Of a DNA stretch of 64,000 nt, positions 34,130-42,011 are shown one piece after another. Within the stretch, counting starts at the first letter, position 1, and every line of letters starts with the position of its first letter. Below the pieces are notes generated by a model. The model was not told the DNA's origin, did no database searches, and was given only the letters and a program-made list of their open reading frames with translations. This DNA is from Streptomyces sp. NBC_00271 (GTDB lineage Bacteria; Actinomycetota; Actinomycetes; Streptomycetales; Streptomycetaceae): contig NZ_CP108070.1 in assembly GCF_036178845.1 (NCBI RefSeq), forward strand, positions 9,238,001-9,302,000, written 5' to 3'. Position numbers and translations under genes: made by a program.

Positions 34130-34549
34130 CCTCGCCCCCGCCGCCCCTACCCGTCCCATCCCGAACCTGGGGGCTCCGCCCCCAGACCCCCGGGTGGGTT
34201 TGTCGGCTGCGGGCCGGTGGGGGCCGGTCGCGCAGTTCCCCGCGCCCCTGAGGCGGGGCTGCGCCCCGCGTCCCCCGCGCGCCCGGTTCGTTTGGCTGCG
34301 GGTGGGTGGGGGCTGGTCGCGCAGTTCCCCGCGCCCCTGAGGCGGGGCTGCGCCCCGCGTCCCCCGCGCGCCCGGTTCGCTCGGCTGACGGCCGGTGGGG
34401 GCTGGTCGCGCAGTTCCCCGCGCCCCTTGAGGGCGCTGGCGCGCATCTTTCAGCCTGTCCGGCGTTTGAGGACGAGCCCTTTGGGTGATGCGGGGGCGAA
34501 GGGGCGGAGCCCCTGGGGGATGGGACGGGTAGGGGCGGCGGGGGCGAGG
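34130..34549. repeat. 33-bp inverted repeat enclosing a repeat-rich gap
   Basis: Arms at 34130-34162 and 34517-34549 are exact reverse complements over 33 bp. Inside lie three copies of an 89-bp unit and two GC hairpins (around 34168 and 34500). The 523-bp gap 34100-34622 between the PAP2 and ABC-F genes contains no gene that I can support. Confidence 0.9.
34205..34478 (+). repeat. 89-bp tandem repeats, copy B of the dispersed intergenic element
   Basis: The landmark GCGCAGTTCCCCGCGCCCC starts at 34230, 34319 and 34408, exactly 89 bp apart. The last unit runs on into GAGGGCGCTGGCGCGCATCT and GTTTGAGGACGAG, which is the reverse complement of copy A at 29581-29673. Each unit can fold as a GC hairpin. 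Confidence 0.9.
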
Positions 34550-34622
34550 AGAGCCGGGGTGTGGGGGCTCGGTGGGGATATGCGTTTGCTCCGTGGGCCG
34601 GGTGGCCGGAGAATGCCTCCCC

Positions 34623-36242
34623 ATGGGACATCTCGAAGCCGCACATCTTGAGTACTACCTTCCCGACGGGAGGGCGCTGCTCGGCGATGTGTCGTTTCGG
34701 GTGGGCGAAGGGGCCGTCGTCGCCCTGGTGGGCCCCAACGGAGCGGGCAAGACCACGCTGCTGCGACTGATCTCGGGGGAGCTGAAGCCGCACGGGGGCA
34801 CCGTCACCGTGACCGGCGGCCTCGGCGTGATGCGTCAGTTCGTGGGGTCCGTGAGAGACGAGACGACCGTGCGGGACCTGCTCGTCTCCGTGGCGCCGCC
34901 CCGCATACAGGAGGCCGCCAAGGCCGTCGACGCGGCCGAGCACGCCATGATGACCGTGGACGACGAGGCCGCCCAGCTCCGCTACGCGCAGGCGCTCTCC
35001 GACTGGGCCGAGGTACGCGGATACGAGTCCGAGACGCTCTGGGACATGTGCACGATGGCCGCGCTCGGCGTCCCGTACGAGAAGGCGCAGTGGCGACAGG
35101 TACGCACCCTCTCCGGAGGAGAGCAGAAGCGGCTGGTGCTGGAGGCCCTGCTGCGCGGCACCGACGAGGTACTGCTCCTCGACGAGCCGGACAACTACCT
35201 CGACGTCCCGGGCAAGCGCTGGCTGGAGGAGCGGCTCAAGGAGACCCGCAAGACCGTTCTCTTCGTTTCCCACGACCGGGAGCTGCTGTCCCGCGCCGCC
35301 GAGAAGATCGTCAGCGTCGAGCCCAGCCCCACCGGCGCCGACGCATGGGTGCACGGCGGCGGCTTCGCGACGTATCACGAAGCGCGCCAGGAGCGGTTCG
35401 CCCGCTTCGAGGAGCTGCGCAGGCGCTGGGACGAGAAGCACGCCCAGCTGAAGAAGCTCGTGCTGAATCTGCGGCAGGCGGCCTCCATCAGCCATGAGTT
35501 GGCGTCCCGGTACGCGGCGGCGCAGACCCGGCTGCGGAAGTTCGAGGAGGCCGGCCCGCCGCCGGAGCCGCCGCGCGAGCAGGACATCAAGATGCGTCTG
35601 CACGGCGGGCGTACCGGCGTACGGGCCATCACCTGCAAGGGACTTGAGCTCACCGGGCTGATGAACCCGTTCGACCTGGAGGTCTTCTACGGCGAGCGGG
35701 TCGCCGTGCTCGGCTCCAACGGCTCCGGCAAGTCGCACTTCCTGCGCCTGCTCGCCGGTGACACCGTCGCGCACACGGGCGAGTGGAAGCTCGGCGCGCG
35801 CGTCGTGCCCGGACACTTCGCCCAGACGCACGCCCACCCGGAGCTCCAGGGCCGCGCCCTTCTCGACATCCTGTGGAGCGAGCACTCCCAGGACCGGGGC
35901 GCCGCCATGGCCCGGCTGCGCCGCTACGAGCTGACCGCCCAGGCCGAGCAGCGCTTCGAGAAGCTCTCCGGCGGCCAGCAGGCACGCTTCCAGATCCTGC
36001 TGCTGGAGCTGGAGGGTTCCACGGCCCTGCTGCTGGACGAGCCCACCGACAACCTCGACCTGGAGTCGGCCGAGGCGCTCCAGGAGGGCCTGGAGGCATA
36101 CGAGGGGACGGTGCTCGCGGTCACCCACGACCGCTGGTTCGCACGCTCCTTCGACCGCTATCTGGTCTTCGGCTCGGACGGCAGGATCCGGGAGACGGCG
36201 GAGCCGGTGTGGGACGAGCGGCGCGTCGAGCGGGCCCGGTAG
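34623..36242 (+). CDS. ABC-F family ATPase
   Basis: The 539-aa soluble protein has two ABC cassettes and no membrane helix: Walker A GPNGAGKTT and GSNGSGKSH, signatures LSGGEQKR and LSGGQQAR, Walker B VLLLDEPDNYLD and LLLDEPTDNLD, H-loops SHDR and THDR. The inter-domain linker (about 250-330) is helical and charged. ABC-F proteins act on the ribosome as translation factors or antibiotic-resistance protectors. Start at 34623; GAATG-type -10 sequence 7-8 nt upstream suggests a leaderless mRNA. An upstream extension of 17 codons is not supported. Confidence 0.92.
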   Translation: MGHLEAAHLEYYLPDGRALLGDVSFRVGEGAVVALVGPNGAGKTTLLRLISGELKPHGGTVTVTGGLGVMRQFVGSVRDETTVRDLLVSVAPPRIQEAAKAVDAAEHAMMTVDDEAAQLRYAQALSDWAEVRGYESETLWDMCTMAALGVPYEKAQWRQVRTLSGGEQKRLVLEALLRGTDEVLLLDEPDNYLDVPGKRWLEERLKETRKTVLFVSHDRELLSRAAEKIVSVEPSPTGADAWVHGGGFATYHEARQERFARFEELRRRWDEKHAQLKKLVLNLRQAASISHELASRYAAAQTRLRKFEEAGPPPEPPREQDIKMRLHGGRTGVRAITCKGLELTGLMNPFDLEVFYGERVAVLGSNGSGKSHFLRLLAGDTVAHTGEWKLGARVVPGHFAQTHAHPELQGRALLDILWSEHSQDRGAAMARLRRYELTAQAEQRFEKLSGGQQARFQILLLELEGSTALLLDEPTDNLDLESAEALQEGLEAYEGTVLAVTHDRWFARSFDRYLVFGSDGRIRETAEPVWDERRVERAR

Positions 36243-36460
36243 GACTCGGGCCCGTTACGACTCGGGGCCACCAGGACGCGGTCCCGGTCCCGGTCGTCCC
36301 GCGCTTCCCGGAGGACCGGGGGCCCGGAAGTTCGTAGAGTGGAGGGAGGACGGCGAGATCCACGGCTCCCTCCCGGACGCCGCTCGGGCGCCGCGTACGG
36401 CAGCGCCTGCCCGGCGGCTGCCCGGACCGCGCCGCAGGACACGACGAGCGGGGTACCACC

Positions 36461-36697
36461 ATGACCGGAGTCGACCCGGACCGGCTGGACGACCAGCAGC
36501 TGATGAAAGAGCTGGAGACGATCCACCGCACCCGCCACGACACACTGCTGCACGGTTCGAACGACGCCCTGCGGACCCACAACATGCGCATGGCGCAGCT
36601 GGAGGGCGAGTACCTGCGCCGCCATCCGCGCCGCCCCATCGCCGCGGGCCGCACGCGCGAGGGGGCCCGGGAGCGGGGCCTCGCGGCGGAGTGCTGA
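36461..36697 (+). CDS. DUF6158 family protein
   Basis: The 78-aa protein reads MTGVDPDRLDDQQLMKELETIHRTRHDTLLHGSNDALRTHN and RMAQLEGEYLRRHPRR, the conserved helical pattern of a small actinobacterial family (DUF6158). It is basic at the C-terminus and predicted to be all helical. Function unknown. A TAGAGT -10 candidate lies about 120 nt upstream (near 36336). Confidence 0.8.
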   Translation: MTGVDPDRLDDQQLMKELETIHRTRHDTLLHGSNDALRTHNMRMAQLEGEYLRRHPRRPIAAGRTREGARERGLAAEC

Positions 36698-36878
36698 ACG
36701 ACGGGTCGGGGCGACATGACGGGTCGGGGTGTCAGGGAGGGCGCGAGAGACGACATCGGGTCAACTCGCCCAGCCCGCACACCCGTTGCCGCCCGCACCC
36801 GTCGCCCTCGGTCCCCGCTGTCGCCGGTGAACCGAGGTGCGCCGGATGGTGCCGGATTCCGCGGGAGCGGACACTCCG

Positions 36879-37421
36879 TCAGGCGGCCTGCCGCGCGAAC
36901 GCTTCCAGGAACGCCTCGTCGAACGCCTTGAGGTCGCCCGGCTTGCGGCTGGTGATCAGGGTGTTGGGCCCCTGCTCGCACACCTGCACCTGCCGGTCGA
37001 CCCAGGTGCCGCCCGCGTTGCGGATGTCGGTGCGCAGACTCGGCCAGGACGTGAGGACCCGGCCCGAGACCACGTCCGCCTCGACGAGCGCCCAGGGGGC
37101 GTGACAGATCGCGGCGACCGGACGGCCGCGCTCGAAGAACGCGCGGACGAACGCCACGGCCCGTTCGTCGAGGCGCAGCGCGTCCGGGTTGGCCACACCG
37201 CCCGGCAGCACGAGCCCGTCGAAGGACTCGGCCGACACGTCGGTGACCACCTCGTCGACAGGGAAGGTGTCCGCCTTGTCCAGGTGATGGAAGGCCTGGA
37301 TCCGGCCGGGCTTCGTGGACACGAGGACCGGCTCGCCACCCGCGTCCAGTACCGCCTGCCAGGGATCGGTCAGCTCGACCTGCTCGACGCCCTCGGGCGC
37401 CATCAGGAACGCGATACGCAT
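36879..37421 (-). CDS. DJ-1/PfpI family protein (type 1 glutamine amidotransferase-like)
   Basis: The 180-aa protein has the PfpI order: MRIAFLMAPEGVEQVELTDPW, SFDGLVLPGGVANPDALR, then the nucleophile elbow PVAAICHAPWALVEA (Cys followed by His) and RKPGDLKAFDEAFLEAF. Such proteins are stress-protective: deglycase, protease or glyoxalase activities are reported in the family. GGAGG lies 5 nt before the ATG. Confidence 0.9.
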   Translation of the reverse strand: MRIAFLMAPEGVEQVELTDPWQAVLDAGGEPVLVSTKPGRIQAFHHLDKADTFPVDEVVTDVSAESFDGLVLPGGVANPDALRLDERAVAFVRAFFERGRPVAAICHAPWALVEADVVSGRVLTSWPSLRTDIRNAGGTWVDRQVQVCEQGPNTLITSRKPGDLKAFDEAFLEAFARQAA

Positions 37422-37479
37422 GATTCCTCCGTTTCCTTTCCCGGCCCCCGAGCGGTGGTGAACAGCGCCGGGGCGCTGT

Positions 37480-37866
37480 TCACTGCGTGCGCCGGGCGCG
37501 TACGACGGATTCGGCCAGCTCGTGCACCGTGGCGTAGCGCGCCTTGTGCGGGCGCCGCTCCACGGCCTCGACCAGGGGGTCGGGCGCGTGTTTGTCGCGC
37601 AGGGTGTCGGCCAGGTCGCGGGGACCCGCGGGGAAGGCGGTACGGCTCAGAAACCGGGCCAGTTCCAGGCGCACCGTCTCGATGGAGTCGGGCGCGCGGT
37701 TCGGTGCCACGGGGCCGCGCGCGATCTCCGGGTCGTCGTCGGCGGTCGGCTCCGGGTCCTGCCACTCCTCGGTCCGGGTGGGGTGACCCGACCTGAGCAG
37801 GCCCCGCAGTTCGTGTTTCATCTCTTCGTCCCGGTGGACGCTCAGCCGGTCGCTGCCTCGCTGCAT
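37480..37866 (-). CDS. DUF2795 family protein
   Basis: The 128-aa protein has a basic N-terminus (MQRGSDRLSVHRDEEMKHELRGLLRSGHPTR cut here), an acidic middle (DPEPTADDDPE) and a DUF2795-like C-terminal domain (LARFLSRTAFPAGPRDLADTLRDKHAPDPLVEAVERRP). Function unknown; the domain looks like a small helical nucleic-acid-binding fold. GGAGGGAG lies before the ATG. Divergent from the broken HEAT-like gene, with an 18-bp palindrome between them. Confidence 0.85.
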   Translation of the reverse strand: MQRGSDRLSVHRDEEMKHELRGLLRSGHPTRTEEWQDPEPTADDDPEIARGPVAPNRAPDSIETVRLELARFLSRTAFPAGPRDLADTLRDKHAPDPLVEAVERRPHKARYATVHELAESVVRARRTQ

Positions 37867-37977
37867 GACTCCCTCCAGGGGATCGGGGACGGTGATCGCG
37901 TACCCATGGACCCGGCGTCGACACGTCCGTGGGAAAACGGCACGACGAGCTCCACCGCCAGGCGGCAGGATGACGGC

Positions 37978-37995
37978 CGGAGAACCGGTTCTCCG
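37978..37995. promoter_or_regulatory. 18-bp perfect palindrome, operator candidate
   Basis: CGGAGAACCGGTTCTCCG is an uninterrupted palindrome 5 bp before the ATG of the broken HEAT-like gene and about 110 bp upstream of the DUF2795 gene. Confidence 0.6.
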
Positions 37996-38000
37996 CGGTC

Positions 38001-38847
38001 ATGGGGGCGGAAGTGACCGCGATATCGCTCGAGGCGCTGGACGCGGCGCCGTGGGACCCGCTCGAGTCGGCGCTGCCCCAGCACCCGGTCGAGGGGGTGC
38101 CGCTTGCGCTGCGGCGACCGGCACTCGGGGGCGGGGCCCCGACGGAGGAGCACTGCTACCCGCTGTCCTTCTGCCTGGCCGCGGGCTACGGCCGGGTGCC
38201 CTCCGCGGCGACCGCCGCACTGCCCTTCCTGGTCGCGCTCGCCGCCGACCCGGGGACCCTCGCGGACGGTGTCGTACCGCTCCTGGAGCGGTGGCGGGCC
38301 GAGACGGACCCGGCGATGCGTCTGCCGGTGCTGCTGCAGCTGGGATGAGTGGCCGCCGAGGCGGCGCAAGCGGATGGCCGGTCGGTCGAGGAGGTACGGG
38401 CGGTGCTCGACGGCTTTCTGCGTGACGGCGAGCCCGTCATGAAGGTCGCGGCCGTGATCGCCTGGGCGCCGTTCGATCCGCAGGAGCCGGTCCGGCGGAT
38501 CGACCTGCTGGTGGAGACACTCTCCGACCTCGCCGTACGGCCCAGGTTCGAGGAGATCTGACACCGAACTGTCCGAGGCGGTGCTCGACGAGGCATGGCG
38601 GCTGCTGGTGCTCAGGCCGTCCGCGGCGCCCGCGCTGCTGCCGGTGGCGGGCCGACTGCTGGAATGGCTCTTCGGAGAGGCGCTGCGAGCCCTGGCCCGG
38701 ATCGGCACCCTCACCCCCGCGACACGCGCCGCACTGCGGACGGTACGGGGCTTCGACGGCCGCCTGGCACAGGAACGGAACTACGAGGCCTTCCTCCAGG
38801 ACGAGGAGCTGCGCGCCGCGATCGAGTACCTGCTCGCCCTTCCCTGA
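38001..38847 (+). pseudogene. Broken HEAT/armadillo-like protein gene (in-frame TGA plus frameshift)
   Basis: From ATG 38001 the frame runs MGAEVTAISLEALDAAPWDPLESAL and on to PVLLQLG, stops at TGA 38346-38348, continues in the same frame as VAAEAAQADGRSVEE up to a second TGA at 38559, and resumes in the next frame as DTELSEAVLDEAWRLLVLRP to 38847. Helical Ala/Leu-rich character and normal GC3 continue throughout. So one gene of about 280 codons has acquired a nonsense codon and a +1 shift. Family resembles Streptomyces HEAT-repeat proteins starting LEALDAAPW. Sequencing error is possible for the shift but less so for the stop. Confidence 0.7.
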
Positions 38848-39049
38848 GCCCAACGCGCCGACAGGCGCGGGTATTTGCCTCGGTGTTTGCCTCGCACAGG
38901 CCGGGGCAGGCGGAATTCAAGTGCTTCGGACAGGAGGCACGTCCGTGGGAGCGGGGAAGTCCTCGCCACGGGTGTGCCGTTCGACGCACCCGTGCGCTCC
39001 CACGGTGACCGTCCAACCCAAGGCACCTGCAAGGGAGTTGCGACGCACC

Positions 39050-39844
39050 ATGCGAAACCAAGTGAGCGCGAAACGCCATCCGCACGACGACGCCCCCGAC
39101 ACCACGGAGGCATTCCGCAGGCTCGCCTCGCTCCCTCCGGGCCAGCAGCACGACTCGCTCCGCGAGCAGATCGTCGAGGCCTGGCTGCCGATGGCCAACC
39201 GGCTCGCGGGCCGGTTCCGCAACCGCGGTGAGAGCCTGGAGGACCTGCGCCAGGTCGCGGCGCTCGGTCTGGTCAAGGCCGTGGACCGCTACGACCCCGA
39301 GCTCGGCAACGCCTTCGAGAGCTACGCCGTGCCGACCGTCACCGGCGAGATCAAACGGCACTTCCGCGACCACATGTGGACCCTGCACGTGCCGCGCCGC
39401 GTCCAGGACCTGCGCAACCGTGTGCGGTTCGCCGTCCAGGAGCTCTCGGGGACCATCTCGGGCCGCGGGCCCACCGTCGCCGAGATCGCCGAGCGCGCCC
39501 GGATGAGCGAGGAGGACGTCAAGGCCGGCCTGGAGGCCCTGGAGAGCTTCACCGCGCTCTCCCTGGACGCCCAGGTCTCCGGCAGCGACGACGGCTACTC
39601 GCTCAGCGACGCCCTCGGCTCGGCCGACCCCGCGCTCGACGTCGTCATCGACCGCGAGGCCGTCAAGCCCCGGCTGCAGGCCCTGCCCGAGCGTGAACGC
39701 ACCATCCTCTACATGCGGTTCTTCGGCGACATGACGCAGAGCCGGATCGCCGACGAACTCGGCATCTCGCAGATGCACGTGTCGCGGCTGATCAGCCGGT
39801 GCTGCCACCGGCTGCGCGACCAGGTGATGCGCGACGCGGCCTAG
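39050..39844 (+). CDS. SigB/SigF-type RNA polymerase sigma factor
   Basis: The 264-aa protein has regions 2-4 of a group 3 sigma factor: EAWLPMANRLAGRFRNRGESLEDLRQVAALGLVKAVDRYDP (region 2), TVAEIAERARMSEEDVKAGLEALES (region 3) and LPERERTILYMRFFGDMTQSRIADELGISQMHVSRLISRC (region 4). It would direct stress or development genes. Start is uncertain: ATG 39050 has AGGGAG 12 nt upstream, while an in-frame GTG lies at 39005. A GGGTAT hexamer at 38869 resembles a SigB-type -10, but no clear -35 precedes it. Its stop overlaps the stop of the convergent PAS/GAF gene. Confidence 0.92.
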   Translation: MRNQVSAKRHPHDDAPDTTEAFRRLASLPPGQQHDSLREQIVEAWLPMANRLAGRFRNRGESLEDLRQVAALGLVKAVDRYDPELGNAFESYAVPTVTGEIKRHFRDHMWTLHVPRRVQDLRNRVRFAVQELSGTISGRGPTVAEIAERARMSEEDVKAGLEALESFTALSLDAQVSGSDDGYSLSDALGSADPALDVVIDREAVKPRLQALPERERTILYMRFFGDMTQSRIADELGISQMHVSRLISRCCHRLRDQVMRDAA

Positions 39845-40980
39845 GTCCTGGCCGGCGCGCTCATCGCCAGGGACAGGTGGCGGGACATCATGTCCATCGC
39901 CTGGGCCTCCGCCATCGAGAACGCCCGGCGGGCACCGCTGCGGAACAGGGTCAGCACGCCTTGTACGGGACCGGGCGAGGTGGTCAGGGGCACGCACAGC
40001 AGCGACGTCACGTTCGCGCGTACGAGGATCGGGGCGCCCGAGGTGTCACGGCCGAAGGCGTCCGGATCCTCGGGGCGCACCGGCAGCGCCGTGGATCCGC
40101 CACGGGCCGCCTCGACGACGAGCGGACACGCGGCGGGATCCTGTGCGGCCACGCCCCGGGCCCCCTCCACGCTGTCGGAGGGGGCCAGCACCGTCGTACG
40201 GGACAGCCGCGCCGCTCCCGCTCCCGCCACGTCGGCCACCACCCAGTCGGCGAACCGCCCGTGCAGCACCCCGGCCGCCCGCTCCAGTACCCCGGACGGA
40301 TCGCCGACCGGACCGCTGAGCAGCGCCGTGATCATGGCGTCCACCAGGTCCATCAGCGCCGCGTGCCGGGTCGTCTCGGTCAGGGTCGGTACCGGGCCCG
40401 GCACGCGCTCGGGGGACGGCACCCGGCTGTCCGCGGGCTGCAGGACGACGAGGACGGCGGTGCGGGGTTCGCCGCTGGGCCGCAGCGCGGTGAGCGTCGC
40501 CCGCACCGGCACCGCGGGCTGCTGCTGGAGGTGCACGGTGAGACTGCGGTCGCCCTCGCCGCGCGCCACCGCCGCCGCCTGCGAGCGGAACGCGGCACGG
40601 TCGGCGTGCGCGAGGAAACCGGTGAGCGGCCGACCCGTCGCGTAGCCGGCCCGTACGCCGGTGAACGAGGTCGCCGCGAAGTTCAGCCTGCGCACCACCG
40701 TCTCGCGGTCCACCAGCGCGACGGGCACCGGCACCCGCTGGAAGAGCGCCTTGAGGAGCTGTTGCTCCTGGCGGTCGATCGAGGCGACGCCGGACGGGCC
40801 CGTCGAGGACAGACTCTCGTACCAGGGCCACAACTGGCCCGCCACGTGGTCGAGTTCGAAGATCGCCGCGTCGAGCACCGTCGGCAGGTCGTCGGCCGGT
40901 ACCGATCGAGCCGCCTTGAGCTCCGCCACGCGGCGCACGAAGTCCGCGAGTTCCTCACCGAATTCGTCCGTCTGCGCCAT
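39841..40980 (-). CDS. PAS and GAF domain sensor protein
   Basis: The 379-aa protein has a helical N-terminus (1-70), a PAS domain (about 75-180; RVPVPVALVDRETVVRRLNFAATSFTG) and a GAF domain (about 215-370; RHAALMDLVDAMITALL through TSLLCVPLTTSPGPVQGVLTLFRS). No kinase, phosphatase or DNA-binding domain follows, so it is a sensor that must act through a partner. The overlapping convergent sigma gene and the divergent ANTAR gene suggest one stress circuit. No ribosome site; TTACGT lies about 11 nt upstream, so probably leaderless. Confidence 0.85.
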   Translation of the reverse strand: MAQTDEFGEELADFVRRVAELKAARSVPADDLPTVLDAAIFELDHVAGQLWPWYESLSSTGPSGVASIDRQEQQLLKALFQRVPVPVALVDRETVVRRLNFAATSFTGVRAGYATGRPLTGFLAHADRAAFRSQAAAVARGEGDRSLTVHLQQQPAVPVRATLTALRPSGEPRTAVLVVLQPADSRVPSPERVPGPVPTLTETTRHAALMDLVDAMITALLSGPVGDPSGVLERAAGVLHGRFADWVVADVAGAGAARLSRTTVLAPSDSVEGARGVAAQDPAACPLVVEAARGGSTALPVRPEDPDAFGRDTSGAPILVRANVTSLLCVPLTTSPGPVQGVLTLFRSGARRAFSMAEAQAMDMMSRHLSLAMSAPART

Positions 40981-41091
40981 GCGATGAACGTAACCCGAAG
41001 GATTGGTTCCAGGTGTGGCGGGGGTGTAACCCCGCCGGGTCCGTTTTCCGCGCAGGTGAGCGGGAAGGCGCGGAGGGAGGAGGGGTGAACC

Positions 41092-41853
41092 ATGCGGGAT
41101 GCGGGGCGACTTGAGCAACGCGGTCACAACGATCGGAGCGGTCGAGGCGGCCAACTCGGGCACCTGGGAACGCGGTCGCCGGAATCCACGCTTCCGGGCA
41201 GGCGGCTGTCGGAGCTCGCCGAGCAGGCCGCCCGCTGCACCACCGACTGCTGCGGCGCCAGCTGCATGGTCGCCGAGGGCGGCCCGGAACGCCCCGCCGC
41301 GGTCACCCACCCCGACCTCGCCGCACTCGTCTCGGTCCAACTCCGCTCCGGAGACGGTCCGATCCCCGCCGCGCTGGAACGCGGTGAGCCCGTCGACTCG
41401 GCGGACCTGCTGCGCGAGGAGCGCTGGCCGGCGTACCGCGCGATGGCCCTCGACTCGGGTGTCCGCTCCAGTGTCACGATTCCCTTCCGGCGTTCCGGTC
41501 TGACCGTGACCCTCAGCCTCTACAGCTTCCGGCCCGGCGCCCTGGAGGACGCCCCGCATGGACCCGCCCGCGCGCTCGGCGACCTCGCCGTCACCTGCCT
41601 GGTCCGTGACCGCTCCTACCGGGCCGCCCTCACCGAGCTCGACCAGCTCGGCGCCGCGCTGCGTACCCGGCCCGTCGTCGACCAGGCGTGCGGGATCGTC
41701 ATGCACGTACTGGGCTGCGACGCGGACGCGGCCTTCGGCGTACTGCGCCGCGTCTCGCAGGCGACCCAGCGCAAACTGTCCGACGTGGCCTCGGCCGTCG
41801 TGGACAAGCGTGGACGCGGCCTGGAACGGGAGCTCGCCTCCCTGGCGAACTGA
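41092..41853 (+). CDS. GAF and ANTAR domain regulator
   Basis: The 253-aa protein combines a GAF-like sensor (about 38-165; SELAEQAARCTTDCCGASCMV) with a C-terminal ANTAR domain (about 178-245: LDQLGAALRTRPVVDQACGIVMHVLGCDADAAFGVLRRVS cut here), the RNA-binding antiterminator fold. It should release transcription from terminators in target leaders when the sensor is activated. The GAF part has several Cys (CTTDCCGASC), possible redox or metal sensing. GGAGG lies 8 nt before the ATG. Divergent from the PAS/GAF gene by 111 bp. Confidence 0.88.
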   Translation: MRDAGRLEQRGHNDRSGRGGQLGHLGTRSPESTLPGRRLSELAEQAARCTTDCCGASCMVAEGGPERPAAVTHPDLAALVSVQLRSGDGPIPAALERGEPVDSADLLREERWPAYRAMALDSGVRSSVTIPFRRSGLTVTLSLYSFRPGALEDAPHGPARALGDLAVTCLVRDRSYRAALTELDQLGAALRTRPVVDQACGIVMHVLGCDADAAFGVLRRVSQATQRKLSDVASAVVDKRGRGLERELASLAN

Positions 41854-41980
41854 CTCGGTCGGCCGAGCCGCCGCTGTCACCCGCTCGGGCGCCCGTGTCG
41901 CGCGAATGGTGTCCGGCCGCGCGCGCCCCGCGCCGGGGCGGGCTGTGATGGGGTGGGGGGCGCGACGGCCGTGCCCCCTT

Positions 41981-41993
41981 CAGACAGTGTCTG
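41981..41993. promoter_or_regulatory. Small inverted repeat CAGACA-G-TGTCTG
   Basis: Six-base arms around one central base, ending 18 nt before the start of the repeat-rich surface protein; it overlaps the expected transcription start or leader. Confidence 0.4.
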
Positions 41994-42011
41994 TCCGAAG
42001 GAGTCCGACCC

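Noticed and set aside
32544..36128. Open frame of 1194 codons on the minus strand running through two genes and a repeat region
   Set aside because: Only its last 273 codons (the methyltransferase) show family motifs and a ribosome site; the rest is Arg/Pro/Gly shadow sequence of the ABC-F gene and of repeats.
38346..38348. Selenocysteine or programmed readthrough at TGA in the HEAT-like gene
   Set aside because: No SECIS-like stem was evident and a second stop plus frameshift follow, so gene decay is simpler.
38869..38874. SigB-type promoter for the sigma gene
   Set aside because: GGGTAT is present but no matching -35 element stands at the expected distance.
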